Source: Methanobrevibacter sp. (GTDB taxonomy: Archaea > Methanobacteriota > Methanobacteria > Methanobacteriales > Methanobacteriaceae). Taken from it: a DNA stretch of 64,000 nt. Every line of letters starts with the position of its first letter. Position 1 is the first letter of the stretch. The DNA lies in assembly GCA_017434555.1 (NCBI GenBank), contig JAFRFB010000051.1:1-64000 (forward strand). The letters are read 5' to 3'. Below the pieces are notes generated by a model. That model was not told the DNA's origin, searched no databases, and saw only the letters and a program-made list of their open reading frames with translations. A program made the translations under genes and the position numbers. Positions 26,530 to 35,732 of the stretch are shown here, one piece after another.

Positions 26530-27723
26530 TTGAGAAATATAATCGTTGTCGATTGTATATCTTCCGGAACAAATTATATTGAGGACATTGTTAATAGAGG
26601 TTATAATCCTGTTGTATTGGAATTGCAACCGGGTGGGGCTGATGAAGATGAATATAAACAAAAAATTAAATCTAATTATGATGTCATTAAATATGATTTT
26701 GATCTAATTTACGAAAAGGATTCTTATGATGAAACTCTTGAAATCGTTAGAAAATTAAACCCTTTGCTTGTTCTAGCAGGTAATGAACGTGGAGTTATTT
26801 TGTCAAGTAAGTTATCTAATGATTTGGGTCTTTTAGGCACTCCCATAGAAAATTTGGATGCTATGACGTTTAAAGATAAGATGCATGAAAGACTTTGTGA
26901 GGCTGGTCTTAGATATATTAGGGGGAAAGTTGTCACATCTATTGAGGAAGCAATAGAATTTTATGAATCTGAATCATTAAAAGAGGTTATTATAAAACCG
27001 GTTTATAGTTTTTGCTCTGTTGGTGTTTGTTTCTGTTCCAATAAAAATGAAATAATTGATGCAATGAAAGAATTATTCAATCAAAAGAATGCTTATGGTG
27101 ATGACATTAACGAACTTTTAGTTCAGGAACGTATTGACGGTGAAGAGTATATTGTAAATACCACTTCCTGTGATGGTGTTCCTCGTTTAATTTCAATGTG
27201 GAAGTATGAAAAAGTAAAAACTTCTAAAGGAGCCATAGTCTATGATAGTGCTTGTTCAGTAAATAAATTAAATATTGGTGAAGCTGAATTAGTTGAATAT
27301 GCATATGATGTAGTTAATGCAATTGGAATAGAATATGGGCCGGTTCATGGTGAATATATGATTGATGAAAAGGGACCTGTTTTAATTGAAGTAAATTGCC
27401 GTCCCTGTGGTTTGACCATGCCTGCTGAGTATTTGGACATGATTTTTTCTCAACATGACACTGATTCCATATTGGATTCCTATTTGAGTCCTGAAAATTT
27501 TGAAGAACAAAGAAAAAAACCTTATAGGCCTTCTGCATATGGCTGCATTAAATTATTTATAGTTCCTGAAGATATTTTTGCTAAATCTGCACCTATATCT
27601 AATATGTCCTCCAATCTGAAAAGTCATTATAGTACTGTTTTACAGTCAATTGATGGCAATGAGCTATTTGTTCAAACTAAAGATTTGAATACCAGCTGCG
27701 GGCATGTTTTTTTTAGTTCATGA
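26530..27723 (+). CDS. ATP-grasp ligase of unknown specificity
   Basis: A 397-residue ATP-grasp enzyme of the biotin carboxylase/amino-acid ligase type. The pre-ATP-grasp part starts NIIVVDCISSG and the ATP-binding lysine regions are KDKMHERL and EVIIKPVYS; the metal-binding end is GEYMIDEKGPVLIEVNCRP. These enzymes join a carboxylate to an amine or thiol through an acyl phosphate. I chose TTG 26530, three bases after GAGGTGAT; an ATG at 26509 is possible but lacks a ribosome-binding site. The stop overlaps the start of the next gene, which suggests a functional pair. Product unknown. Confidence 0.82.
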   Translation: MRNIIVVDCISSGTNYIEDIVNRGYNPVVLELQPGGADEDEYKQKIKSNYDVIKYDFDLIYEKDSYDETLEIVRKLNPLLVLAGNERGVILSSKLSNDLGLLGTPIENLDAMTFKDKMHERLCEAGLRYIRGKVVTSIEEAIEFYESESLKEVIIKPVYSFCSVGVCFCSNKNEIIDAMKELFNQKNAYGDDINELLVQERIDGEEYIVNTTSCDGVPRLISMWKYEKVKTSKGAIVYDSACSVNKLNIGEAELVEYAYDVVNAIGIEYGPVHGEYMIDEKGPVLIEVNCRPCGLTMPAEYLDMIFSQHDTDSILDSYLSPENFEEQRKKPYRPSAYGCIKLFIVPEDIFAKSAPISNMSSNLKSHYSTVLQSIDGNELFVQTKDLNTSCGHVFFSS

Positions 27724-28228
27724 GGATTTGGCTATTGTTCGTGAGGATATTGAATTTTTAAGAAGTGTTGAGAAAAATGCATTTGAATTAATTTTAAATG
27801 AAGAAGCTGATGAAAACTACGAATTGGATGAAGATGAAATTATAAGAAAACTTCAAAATATTATTCGGGTTTCTAAAAAATATGGAAATTGTCTACTAAT
27901 CACTGATCAGGATATAAATGATATAAATGTTTTCCAAATAGGTTTAAGTGATATTGGCAATGTTCATGGAGCTTTTGATCATGTTCTTGTTAATTTAAAT
28001 AAGAGTTTGCTTGATGTGAGAAGCGAAAAACGTGTTGAAATTCTTATTAATCTCTTTTCATATCTTAAAGTTGGAGGAATAATTTTTATTCCAAAAAGCA
28101 CTTATGATTATTTCCCCGGAGGAAGAAAAGGAATTGAATCATTAATTAAAGATTTAAACTTAACTATTGAAGCTCCTCCATTCGGAATTAAAAATACAGT
28201 AATAGCATCAAAAAATAGTATTCAATAA
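27704..28228 (+). CDS. ATP-grasp partner protein, possibly methyltransferase-like
   Basis: A 174-residue protein that overlaps the ATP-grasp gene by 20 bases, so the two are translationally coupled. It lacks signal peptide and membrane segment. The central part FDHVLVNLNKSLLD and the GGIIFIPKSTYDYFPGG segment look like the later strands of a Rossmann methyltransferase, but no SAM-binding G-x-G loop is visible, so this is uncertain. TTG 27728 is another possible start. It may modify or scaffold the product of the ligase; nothing more can be said. Confidence 0.6.
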   Translation: MFFLVHEDLAIVREDIEFLRSVEKNAFELILNEEADENYELDEDEIIRKLQNIIRVSKKYGNCLLITDQDINDINVFQIGLSDIGNVHGAFDHVLVNLNKSLLDVRSEKRVEILINLFSYLKVGGIIFIPKSTYDYFPGGRKGIESLIKDLNLTIEAPPFGIKNTVIASKNSIQ

Positions 28229-28237
28229 AAAATTAAC

Positions 28238-28260
28238 TAGTGCAGTCTAGTACTGCACTA
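28238..28260 (-). terminator. Terminator of the S24/S26 peptidase unit
   Basis: TAGTGCAGT (28238-28246) and ACTGCACTA (28252-28260) form a perfect 9-bp stem with a 5-base loop; the stop codon of the minus-strand peptidase lies in the loop. On the minus strand TTAATTTTTTATTG follows. Confidence 0.65.
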
Positions 28261-28861
28261 CAACACCATATATGTCATCGGAATCTACCCAAGTCGTAAT
28301 TCCTTTCGTTTCATATAAAACTCCGTTCCTGTATTCAGATTCCACATTGGTATTGTCACTTGTTAAATAGATTTCATCTCCCTTTATCTGGGATACTCTT
28401 TTGATAATAACTCCATATTCTGATGAATTGGCCACTACCATATTTCCTACTTTCACGTTTTTGGTTTTTTCAACGATAACAGTCTGTCCATCATTTAAAG
28501 TAGGATACATTGATTTGCCCTGAACATGATATAAAACAGGAATCTTATTTTCACCTAAAGATGAATCAAGTTTAACCTTAACGTTATCCAAACCATGTGC
28601 AAGACAAATTCTTAAAATTCCCTGCTTTAAACTGTTAGCGTCTGCGGTAGTATTATTCATAGCACTGAATGTATACGTACAAATTTCTTTGTTCAGTTCA
28701 TCAGTATTAACGCCGGCAAACGGGGATATTGTTGTCTGTGAAGTAACGTTTTCACCGTCCATATAAACGTTAATGGACTCTCCTACAAATAGGAAATATC
28801 CTCCCATTAATAGTAAAATAATTAATGCAATACCTATAGCTAAAACACCCTTGTTAGCCAT
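28247..28861 (-). CDS. S24/S26-family membrane peptidase (signal peptidase-like)
   Basis: A 204-residue protein with one N-terminal transmembrane helix (about 6-26), an outer helical part (about 45-100) and a C-terminal S24/S26 serine peptidase domain. The nucleophile is in QGKSMYPTLNDG and the general base lysine in VIIKRVSQIKGDEIYLTSDN. The layout resembles archaeal signal peptidase I-like proteins, but the extra domain between helix and catalytic part is not typical, so its substrate is uncertain. It is 5 bases downstream of aroD, with GGTGAT before its ATG. Confidence 0.82.
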   Translation of the reverse strand: MANKGVLAIGIALIILLLMGGYFLFVGESINVYMDGENVTSQTTISPFAGVNTDELNKEICTYTFSAMNNTTADANSLKQGILRICLAHGLDNVKVKLDSSLGENKIPVLYHVQGKSMYPTLNDGQTVIVEKTKNVKVGNMVVANSSEYGVIIKRVSQIKGDEIYLTSDNTNVESEYRNGVLYETKGITTWVDSDDIYGVVVQY

Positions 28862-28866
28862 TTAAA

Positions 28867-29547
28867 TCACCCTTCATCCATGATATTTAAATCCATATTA
28901 AGCAATGCCTTCATAGTCTCTATATCAATCTGGCCTGGAGCGGTAACGTCTCTTCCTGCTGCAAAGGTAATCGGGGAATTAAATTTGGAGGCCATGACTC
29001 TGGTATAACTTCCCAAATCGCTCATGGAAATGGCAATAGTATTTTCACAGTGGGAAAGAATGGCCAGTATTTTTAAGGTATCATCCAAATCCTTTGGCAT
29101 GAATGCAACTTTGGCAATGTCTCCAAGTTCCTGTTCCTTTTTAACGATATAGGTTATTTCATCAATTTCCGGGGTCTTTTCAAAGTCGTGGTAAGAGACA
29201 ATGGTTTTAACGCCCGTGTCATGAATCATATTGATATATTCGTCATCGCTTTGAAGTTCAATGTCTACGTATTCAACTAAATCAGCACATTTATATAAAA
29301 TATCAATCCTTTCTTCTTCTGATCCTTTAAAAGAACCTCCTTCTGTCGATATTCTATTGGTTGCAATCATAGGAAAATTAATTTCCTCAATTGTCTGTTT
29401 TATTTCATTAAAATCAGGATTTTTAAGTGCATCAATTCTGAATTCCAAAATATCTGCACCCTTATCAATACAGTCATTTGCAACTTCTATTACTTCATCA
29501 ATTTTACTTTGAAAAATTGGAATAGCTATTTTAGTTTGTGAATACAT
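28867..29547 (-). CDS. aroD: 3-dehydroquinate dehydratase, type I
   Basis: Dehydrates 3-dehydroquinate to 3-dehydroshikimate by a Schiff-base lysine. The 226-residue TIM-barrel protein has DILEFRIDALKNPD near the N terminus, the histidine in VSYHDFEKTPEI, and the catalytic lysine in DIAKVAFMPKD, with GSYTRVMASKF and PITFAAGRDVTAPGQI at the end. It supplies the pathway that includes aroA at the left end of the window but lies apart from it. It is cotranscribed with the downstream S24/S26 peptidase, apparently without functional link. Confidence 0.94.
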   Translation of the reverse strand: MYSQTKIAIPIFQSKIDEVIEVANDCIDKGADILEFRIDALKNPDFNEIKQTIEEINFPMIATNRISTEGGSFKGSEEERIDILYKCADLVEYVDIELQSDDEYINMIHDTGVKTIVSYHDFEKTPEIDEITYIVKKEQELGDIAKVAFMPKDLDDTLKILAILSHCENTIAISMSDLGSYTRVMASKFNSPITFAAGRDVTAPGQIDIETMKALLNMDLNIMDEG

Positions 29548-29696
29548 TATTAAATATTTTTGAATATAGTTATAATTAATTTTTTCTAAAACTTTTGCTG
29601 ATGACTTAATATTTAAATAAATTAACTAACATAATATATTACAGATAAAATTTTTATTTTATTAATTTTTTTAATTAAATAATTAAAGGTGTTATT

Positions 29697-30422
29697 TTGA
29701 AAGTTACAGCTATAGGTGCCGACATTTCTAAAAATGATGTGTCCTGTAGTAATACATTAGTGGAAAATATAGAGAATAATCTTTATAGACTTATTGAGTT
29801 AGGGGCTAGTCATGCAGCTTTAACCAATGTCACTGGTGATGATGTTGTTGTCACGGCATTTGTTGAAGACGATTTGCTTGAAACTGTTAACGGAGGTATA
29901 GTTGATATTTTAAAGGACTGTGCTGAAAACTTGGGGGATTTGTCTGGAATATCAGATGATGAATCTGAAGCCGGAGAAGGAATTTCCTATGCAGAGGCCA
30001 AATTCCGTCCGGGATACTATCCTGATGCAATTATTTTAGGTTTCGACACTTATGGTGGAGAACCTTTTGTTGGGGATGTTGCAAATTCTTCTATTAAGGC
30101 AGCCAGAGGAATGGATAATTTAACTGATGTATCAGATTTAATTGAGGCAAAGACAAGAAAAATCCCAGGAATAGGTTATGTTTCTTCTGAAACAGATGAT
30201 CCTGTTGTTGTTGCCACTGTTGAAAATATAGAATCCGTTGGTGTTATAGCAAGTGCAATGATTGGAGCGGCCCTGGGTAATAAGAATACTTATTTGGTTG
30301 AAAGAGGAACAACCTGTAATGTATTGCCCGGCAGTGTGATTTTTTCCGCTACGGCATTAATGAACGGTAATGTAATAGATTTAGCTATTCCATTTCAAAA
30401 TAAAACTAGAATTTTACGTTAA
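29697..30422 (+). CDS. Conserved archaeal protein of unknown function
   Basis: A 241-residue soluble protein that I do not assign to a named family. It has a Gly/Ala-rich C-terminal half ([41 protein letters not shown], here described by key parts MIGAALGNK and [12 protein letters not shown]) and acidic N-terminal half. No signal peptide, no membrane helix. The start is TTG at 29697 with AAGGTG upstream. It lies 17 bases before sucD, in one operon with sucD, hmgA and a small gene. A similar order in other Methanobacteria would suggest a metabolic role, but I cannot verify that. Confidence 0.7.
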   Translation: MKVTAIGADISKNDVSCSNTLVENIENNLYRLIELGASHAALTNVTGDDVVVTAFVEDDLLETVNGGIVDILKDCAENLGDLSGISDDESEAGEGISYAEAKFRPGYYPDAIILGFDTYGGEPFVGDVANSSIKAARGMDNLTDVSDLIEAKTRKIPGIGYVSSETDDPVVVATVENIESVGVIASAMIGAALGNKNTYLVERGTTCNVLPGSVIFSATALMNGNVIDLAIPFQNKTRILR

Positions 30423-30439
30423 TTAAGGGATGTTATATT

Positions 30440-31300
30440 ATGATTTTATTAGATAAAAATACAAAATGTTTAGTTCAAGGAATCACTGGAAAGCAAGGTT
30501 CTTTCCATACAGAACAAATGTTAAAATATAATACCTCCATTGAAGCAGGTGTAACTCCTGGAAAAGGAGGTCAAGACTTCATGGGAGTACCAATTTTTAA
30601 TTCCATCGAAGAAGCGGTAGAAGAAACTGATATCAACTCTTCAATCATATTTGTTCCTGCAAAATTTGCAAAGGATGCTGCTTTTGAATCAATCAGACAT
30701 CTTGATTTGGTCGTAATCATATCAGAACATATTCCTGTTCATGATAGTTTGGACATTATGGCTTATGCAAAACAGATGGGAACTACTGTTATCGGCCCTA
30801 ATACTCCTGGAGTCATTTCTCCTGGCGTCGGTAAATTAGGAATCATGCCTACACATATCTTTGATGAAGGAAATGTCGGTTTAATTTCAAGAAGCGGTAC
30901 ATTAACCTATGAAATTGCAAGTGAACTTACACGTGCAGGAATCGGACAAAGTACCTGTGTCGGTATTGGAGGAGATCCTGTTGTAGGTACCAACTACATT
31001 GACATCTTAAAAAGATTTGAAGCTGACGATGATACTGAAGCTGTTGTTTTAATTGGAGAAATAGGTGGTAATGCTGAAGAAAAGGCTGCTGAATACATTA
31101 AAAATGAAATGACAAAACCTGTTGTATCATATATTGCAGGAAGAACCGCACCTCCTGGAAAAAGAATGGGTCATGCAGGGGCTATCATTCAAGGAAATAC
31201 TGGTACTGTTGCAAGTAAAACTGAAGCTTTAAACGGTGCTGGTGTAGAAGTAGCAAAAATGCCATCTGAAATTGTTGATTTACTTAAAAAGGAAATATAA
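30440..31300 (+). CDS. sucD: Succinate-CoA ligase alpha subunit
   Basis: Alpha subunit of the ADP- or GDP-forming succinyl-CoA synthetase. The 286-residue protein has CoA-binding [21 protein letters not shown] and the phosphohistidine motif [13 protein letters not shown]. In methanogens the enzyme works in the partial reductive TCA cycle that supplies 2-oxoglutarate. The beta subunit gene sucC is not in this window, as is common in methanogens where the subunits are encoded apart. GGGATG precedes the ATG. hmgA begins 1 base after its stop. Confidence 0.95.
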   Translation: MILLDKNTKCLVQGITGKQGSFHTEQMLKYNTSIEAGVTPGKGGQDFMGVPIFNSIEEAVEETDINSSIIFVPAKFAKDAAFESIRHLDLVVIISEHIPVHDSLDIMAYAKQMGTTVIGPNTPGVISPGVGKLGIMPTHIFDEGNVGLISRSGTLTYEIASELTRAGIGQSTCVGIGGDPVVGTNYIDILKRFEADDDTEAVVLIGEIGGNAEEKAAEYIKNEMTKPVVSYIAGRTAPPGKRMGHAGAIIQGNTGTVASKTEALNGAGVEVAKMPSEIVDLLKKEI

Positions 31301-31301
31301 T

Positions 31302-32504
31302 ATGACTCATCAAGAAATTATTGATAAATTATTGAACGGTGAAATAAAACTCTACCAGGTAGATAAGGAAGTCTCAGCCAAAGAGGCCACTGATATTAGG
31401 CGTGAATTTTTAGAACAGAAGTATTCCATTAATTTGGACAATATTTCTAATTATACTCTTGATATGGAAAGGGCTTCAGCCAGAAACATCGAAAACTCAA
31501 TAGGAGTTTTGCAGCTGCCTATGGGAATTGCAGGGCCTTTGAAAATAAACGGTGATAACTGCAAGCGTGAGGTTTATATTCCTCTTGCAACTTCCGAAGG
31601 AGCACTTGTAGCTTCAATTAACAGGGGAGCATCTACAATTACTGCTTCAGGTGGTGTCAATGCACACGTTCTATCAGATATCATGACACGTGCACCAGTT
31701 ATTAAAACTGAAAATGCTACACAATCAATGGAAATCAAACAATGGTTTATTGATAATTTCGCTGAATTAAAAGAAATCGCTGAAAGTACAACATCTCACG
31801 GAAAGCTTCTTAAAATTGATCCTATTTTAATTGCAGGGTCCTATGTTTACCCACGTTTCGTCTACTCTACCGGAGACAGTATGGGTATGAATATGGTAAC
31901 AATCGCTACAGAAAAGATTTTGGATAAATTGGCAAGTGAAACCACAGCACGCCACATTGCACTAAGCGGTAATGTCTGTGTTGACAAAAAACCTGCAGCA
32001 ATCAATATGGTTGAAGGGAGAGGAAAAAGTGTTGTTGCAGATATTTTAATTCCTGAAGAAATTGTAAATAAGAAATTAAAAACTACTGCAGAAGCAATGG
32101 CTGAAGTCAATATTGCTAAAAATCTGATAGGTTCTGCTGTTGGTGGAAGTCTGGCTTATAATGCCCATTACGCTAATATGGTCGCAGCTATATTTTTGGC
32201 TACCGGTCAGGATGCAGCTCATGTTGTTGAAGGATCATTGGGTATTACAACTGCTGAAGCTCGTGATGGAGATTTATACTTCTCAGTTAACCTGCCTGAT
32301 TTACCTGTTGCTACTGTTGGTGGTGGAACCAGTCTTGAAGTAGCTAATGAAGGATTGAATATTTTAGGTGTCGCAGGTTCCGGAAAAGCTCGTGAATTTG
32401 CTGAAATTGTTGCAAGTACTGTTCTTGCAGGAGAATTATCATTAGTAGGTGCTTTAGCTGCAGGACACTTGGCAAGAGCACATCAAGAACTAGGCAGAGG
32501 TTGA
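31302..32504 (+). CDS. hmgA: Hydroxymethylglutaryl-CoA reductase (class I type)
   Basis: Reduces HMG-CoA to mevalonate with NADPH, the committed step of isoprenoid lipid synthesis. The 400-residue protein has the class I motifs ENSIGVLQLPMGIAGPL, TTEGALVASINRG-type segment (here TSEGALVASINRG), GDSMGMNMV and ATVGGGTSL, and the catalytic His region near GHLARAH. I chose ATG 31302, with GGA upstream, over an in-frame earlier start inside sucD. It is tightly coupled to sucD and followed by a small gene after 1 base. Confidence 0.96.
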   Translation: MTHQEIIDKLLNGEIKLYQVDKEVSAKEATDIRREFLEQKYSINLDNISNYTLDMERASARNIENSIGVLQLPMGIAGPLKINGDNCKREVYIPLATSEGALVASINRGASTITASGGVNAHVLSDIMTRAPVIKTENATQSMEIKQWFIDNFAELKEIAESTTSHGKLLKIDPILIAGSYVYPRFVYSTGDSMGMNMVTIATEKILDKLASETTARHIALSGNVCVDKKPAAINMVEGRGKSVVADILIPEEIVNKKLKTTAEAMAEVNIAKNLIGSAVGGSLAYNAHYANMVAAIFLATGQDAAHVVEGSLGITTAEARDGDLYFSVNLPDLPVATVGGGTSLEVANEGLNILGVAGSGKAREFAEIVASTVLAGELSLVGALAAGHLARAHQELGRG

Positions 32505-32505
32505 A

Positions 32506-32712
32506 ATGATGGAAGACATTGACAATTTGCTTTTACCTGAAATTAATTTGGAAACTGATGATATTATAATGAATATTGCAGTTAAAAAAGACTATTCAGT
32601 AATCGAAGATATTGACCAAAGAAAAGAAGAGTTTATCAAGGATTTAAAAGCTTTCATTGAAGAATTTTCTCAAACAGAAGAATCTAAAGAATTCATGAAG
32701 TATTATGATTAG
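32506..32712 (+). CDS. Small acidic protein of unknown function
   Basis: A 68-residue acidic protein that starts 1 base after the hmgA stop, with AGAGGT as ribosome-binding site. It is hydrophilic and mostly helical, with a KEEFIKDLKAFIEEF segment. A second ATG one codon on is possible. It overlaps the convergent DUF116 gene by 4 bases. Function unknown; cotranscription with hmgA is clear from spacing. Confidence 0.65.
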   Translation: MMEDIDNLLLPEINLETDDIIMNIAVKKDYSVIEDIDQRKEEFIKDLKAFIEEFSQTEESKEFMKYYD

Positions 32713-33350
32713 TCTTTTGAATTAATTATTTTTAATACTTCACTGACATCCACTTTTGTTTCATAACATCCTGTTTTTTTAAGCAATGTGCCCTGTGGGC
32801 AAAAATCAGATAGCAGCATCATTATCTGATTTAAATCCTCATGGCATGCAACGCCCACTACTGCCTTGAACTTATTTTCCCTAACTATTTTTTTAACAAA
32901 GCTTGATCCGGGTACGATATAGAGTTTATAACCTTTAGGTTCAGCTTTCTTTTTAATGACTCCAATGGAGCATAATCCGCAGCAGGTACAGTTAACACCA
33001 TCCTTTTGAAGTGTGGCCGGACAGTCTCTATGCCTTAAGCAATGTGGTAAAAATATTAATGTTTCCTTTGCGGGAATCTGTTGGAATTTCTTTTTATTGA
33101 TGTCATTTCTTATTTCTATACTCATGTTGTCAATTAGATGCTCATCAAGTTTTAAAAGCTTTGCAATTGATTTAAATGGTGAATAAAGAGTGTCAATTAT
33201 AAATAAAAGGCCTTTTGGAAATATAATTATTCCCCTTTTCAAAAAGATTCTTCCGAAAAGCAGTGCTATAATAAATAATATTACAATTAAAATAATGATT
33301 AATACAATCAGTTGGCCTAAAAAAGTATAAATAAAATCAAAGTTAATCAT
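32709..33350 (-). CDS. DUF116 family membrane protein
   Basis: A 213-residue protein with a double N-terminal hydrophobic region (about residues 5-45) and a cytosolic Cys-rich domain: LPHCLRHRDCPA, NCTCCGLC, and later GVACHEDL and FCPQGTLLKKTGC. These conserved cysteines match the DUF116 family of archaea and some bacteria, whose function is unknown but which could bind Fe-S or metal. I chose ATG 33350, 1 base after the upstream gene's stop; an earlier in-frame start inside the upstream gene is less likely. Confidence 0.82.
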   Translation of the reverse strand: MINFDFIYTFLGQLIVLIIILIVILFIIALLFGRIFLKRGIIIFPKGLLFIIDTLYSPFKSIAKLLKLDEHLIDNMSIEIRNDINKKKFQQIPAKETLIFLPHCLRHRDCPATLQKDGVNCTCCGLCSIGVIKKKAEPKGYKLYIVPGSSFVKKIVRENKFKAVVGVACHEDLNQIMMLLSDFCPQGTLLKKTGCYETKVDVSEVLKIINSKD

Positions 33351-33351
33351 T

Positions 33352-33804
33352 TTAAAACCTTTCAATAGTGTAATTTTCATAATTTTTATTTAATTTTACG
33401 CCAGTTGATGTTTTAACGATAGATAATCCTGATAATGAGTCGCATGAACATAATACGTCCTGTTCAGGGTGTGTTCCTGGAATAATATTGCAGTTCAAAT
33501 TAACCTTTTCGCCTACAGACAATACCTGCGCTAGTCTTTTAACGGAAGGATGGTCCTTATTTAAAATGACTATTGGTGAGTCCTCTTCACGGGTTAAATA
33601 GGCTTGTGACCTTATTGCACGTTTGTCTTTTTTAAAGTTAGATACTGCTATGATGTCGTCCTTTTCAAGGAATTGAACAATCTCTTCATTGTCCTGTGTG
33701 GCTATAAACAGCATTTTATTGTCATGTGCCACTTTTACAACACCGACAATTCCTCTTTCGCCTTCCAAAAATAATATTTCATCATAGTTAAAATCAATAT
33801 CCAT
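33352..33804 (-). CDS. Conserved protein of unknown function upstream of DUF116
   Basis: A 150-residue soluble protein, mostly beta strands, with no motif I recognise. It includes a CSCDSLSG segment near residue 120. It is directly upstream of and cotranscribed with the DUF116 gene (1-base gap), so a linked function is likely. The zinc-ribbon gene at 33844 lies just upstream on the same strand, but a terminator palindrome separates them. Confidence 0.65.
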   Translation of the reverse strand: MDIDFNYDEILFLEGERGIVGVVKVAHDNKMLFIATQDNEEIVQFLEKDDIIAVSNFKKDKRAIRSQAYLTREEDSPIVILNKDHPSVKRLAQVLSVGEKVNLNCNIIPGTHPEQDVLCSCDSLSGLSIVKTSTGVKLNKNYENYTIERF

Positions 33805-33827
33805 TTTATCCCAAAAAATAAAAAAAG

Positions 33828-33851
33828 AAGAATAAATAATTATTTATTCTT
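33828..33851 (-). terminator. Terminator palindrome of the small zinc-ribbon gene
   Basis: A perfect 24-base palindrome (12 + 12, arm AAGAATAAATAA) that contains the TAA stop of the minus-strand zinc-ribbon gene. On the minus strand it is followed by a T-rich run (complement of the A-run at 33811-33827). Confidence 0.7.
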
Positions 33852-33999
33852 TTAATTCAACGTTATCGCTTTGGCAAGACGGGCAAACAACTTTCTTACC
33901 AAGGCCTTTGAATTCATTTCCACAGTCTAAACATCTATATCTTTTTGTTTTCAATTTATTCAAATCAATGTCGGCCATTGGCCCACCACTAGAACACAT
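33844..33999 (-). CDS. Small rubredoxin-like zinc-ribbon protein
   Basis: A 51-residue protein found by reading the minus strand; it is too short for most gene callers. It contains CLDCG (residues about 23-27) and CPSCQ (about 40-44), a single zinc ribbon preceded by a basic LKTKRYR segment. A good ribbon-type ribosome-binding site (AAAGGTGATT) lies 5 bases before the ATG at 33999. A second ATG seven codons on is possible. Function unknown; such mini-ribbons are common in methanogens. Confidence 0.8.
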   Translation of the reverse strand: MCSSGGPMADIDLNKLKTKRYRCLDCGNEFKGLGKKVVCPSCQSDNVELKE

Positions 34000-34030
34000 C
34001 TAAAATCACCTTTATAATATTATATATTAA

Positions 34031-35065
34031 TTATATAATTAAATTTTTCTTTTGTTTTCTTTGAATCAAATCGAGTTTTTTGATTTTTTCAAAAATTTTA
34101 TTTTCTTTAGTAATACTGTACAATAGGCGATAAAAGAACAATGACTGATTTAGGAGATTATCCTTTTCATATTCCATTGCCAGTTTTTCCAGGTTTTCAA
34201 TTATGAACAGATCAACTTCGAGTTTAATGTGCTTGTCATGCATCAATTCTTTACATTTCTCATCATTTAAAGAAATATTATATGATTTTTCAAGCTGTTT
34301 TATTCTCTCTTGGGTAAATGGATCATTTTCATATTTTAAGCTGTATCTGTAACATGCAACAGCTAGTTCAATGTTGCTTTCTTCATAATAATAAAATCCC
34401 AGATTCCTGTAACCCTGTGCAAGTTCATATCCTGAGTATGCATATCTAAGGGCATCCATCGTATAGAAATAGAATTTATTGAATGTCGGTGCTCTCATCT
34501 TGTAGATATCACATAGCTCCAGTATGATTTTTGTTGATACGGGGTTTATTCGTAATGCTTCTTTTAAAGCATCTTCTGCTTCATCCAAACATGCTGCATT
34601 TCTTAATAAAAATCCGTAAGCATAATATAATTCTTCCAAAGGCTGATTGTCAGGAATGTATCTAAGTTCCTTTTTACACCCTATAAACTCATTGAATATT
34701 AATTCCTCTAAAGGATTGGAAAAGCTGTGGTACTCGTTAATTTCATCATTTTCATAGAGTTTAGGTTGCGCTTTTATGAATGTATCAATTTTTTCAAGGG
34801 CAGTTTCATAGTCATTGTTCTGTATATAAAATTCGGCTTCAATCAATGTTTCCTTAATGGGATTTTCTTCATTAACAATCCTTTCGAATTCTTCCTGCTC
34901 TTCGGGGGTTAAACATTCCCAAATCATTCTGGAGATTTCTTTAATTATTTCCGTTGAATATTCATGGGTTTTATAGATTTCAATTTGAGAAATTAAATAT
35001 CTTCGGTTCAGCTCATTGTTTGCACCGAGGTTTCTTTTTATATCTTCAATGACTTTTTGATACAT
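34031..35065 (-). CDS. TPR-repeat protein
   Basis: A 344-residue cytosolic protein with several tetratricopeptide-like helical pairs, for example YALGFLLRNAACLDEAEDALKEALRINP (key LDEAEDALKEALRINP, about residues 155-170) and YRNLGFYYYEESNIELAVACYRYSL. TPRs mediate protein contacts. No enzyme motif. It is a monocistronic minus-strand gene with a TATA-like element upstream. Function unknown. Confidence 0.78.
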   Translation of the reverse strand: MYQKVIEDIKRNLGANNELNRRYLISQIEIYKTHEYSTEIIKEISRMIWECLTPEEQEEFERIVNEENPIKETLIEAEFYIQNNDYETALEKIDTFIKAQPKLYENDEINEYHSFSNPLEELIFNEFIGCKKELRYIPDNQPLEELYYAYGFLLRNAACLDEAEDALKEALRINPVSTKIILELCDIYKMRAPTFNKFYFYTMDALRYAYSGYELAQGYRNLGFYYYEESNIELAVACYRYSLKYENDPFTQERIKQLEKSYNISLNDEKCKELMHDKHIKLEVDLFIIENLEKLAMEYEKDNLLNQSLFFYRLLYSITKENKIFEKIKKLDLIQRKQKKNLII

Positions 35066-35301
35066 ATATAATATTATATAACTTCATCTTTTAAAATTTA
35101 ATAGGTTTTAAAAAATAATTTAAATTATAAATTAAATCTTATTTATTTAATAATTGGCTATTTTCTCTTTTTTTATCATTTAACAATGTAAGTGAGTACT
35201 TAAATTCGAAAACATTTATATGTGGTCTTTTTCAAATAATATAACTAAGTAGATGTATTAAAAAATAATCATTTACTTTAAATTTAATTAAAGGGGATAT
35301 T

Positions 35302-35535
35302 ATGAATAAAATAATTTTGTGTTTATTGTTAATTGCAATAGCATTTGTTGGGGTCTGTGCTGTTGCAGCATCTGATGTAGATGATGTTATTGTTCCTATA
35401 GATGATCATTCATCTCCGGACATTACTGATGTTCCTACGATTGTTATTCCTGGAGGAGATGGGCCTGGTGTTGAGCCTACTGGGGAAATAGAAATTATAC
35501 CTCTTAGTATTCTTGAGGGTTTTTCAGATAACTGA
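35302..35535 (+). CDS. Small secreted Asp/Pro-rich protein
   Basis: A 77-residue protein with a clear signal peptide (IILCLLLIAIAFVGVCAVAASD, cleavage near residue 24). The mature part of about 53 residues is acidic and rich in Pro, Gly and Val, with no Cys. AAAGGGGAT precedes the ATG, and TATA (ACATTTATATGTGG, about 35212-35225) lies upstream. A strong terminator follows, so it is a single-gene transcript. Function unknown; it could be a small cell-surface or exported peptide. Confidence 0.72.
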   Translation: MNKIILCLLLIAIAFVGVCAVAASDVDDVIVPIDDHSSPDITDVPTIVIPGGDGPGVEPTGEIEIIPLSILEGFSDN

Positions 35536-35574
35536 TTAGTAATATAATTAAATCAAGTTTCTCCCATAATTAAT

Positions 35575-35598
35575 ATAAGTGCTTTTTTAAGCACTTAT
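35575..35598 (+). terminator. Terminator after the small secreted protein
   Basis: ATAAGTGCTT (35575-35584) and AAGCACTTAT (35589-35598) form a 10-bp stem with a TTTT loop, followed by TCTTTTTTAT. Confidence 0.8.
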
Positions 35599-35650
35599 TC
35601 TTTTTTATCTAATTTTTTTAATTTTCATTAATTTTTCAAAATAAGGCAAT

Positions 35651-35662
35651 ATTTTTATATTA
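35651..35662 (+). promoter_or_regulatory. Thermosome TATA box
   Basis: ATTTTTATATTA at 35651-35662, about 70 bases upstream of the thermosome ATG, which has AAAGGTGA as ribosome-binding site. Confidence 0.4.
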
Positions 35663-35732
35663 TCACAAATCAATATTATTAATGTATAATGGTTATACAA
35701 TATTATGAAATTAATTTTAAAGGTGAAAATAT

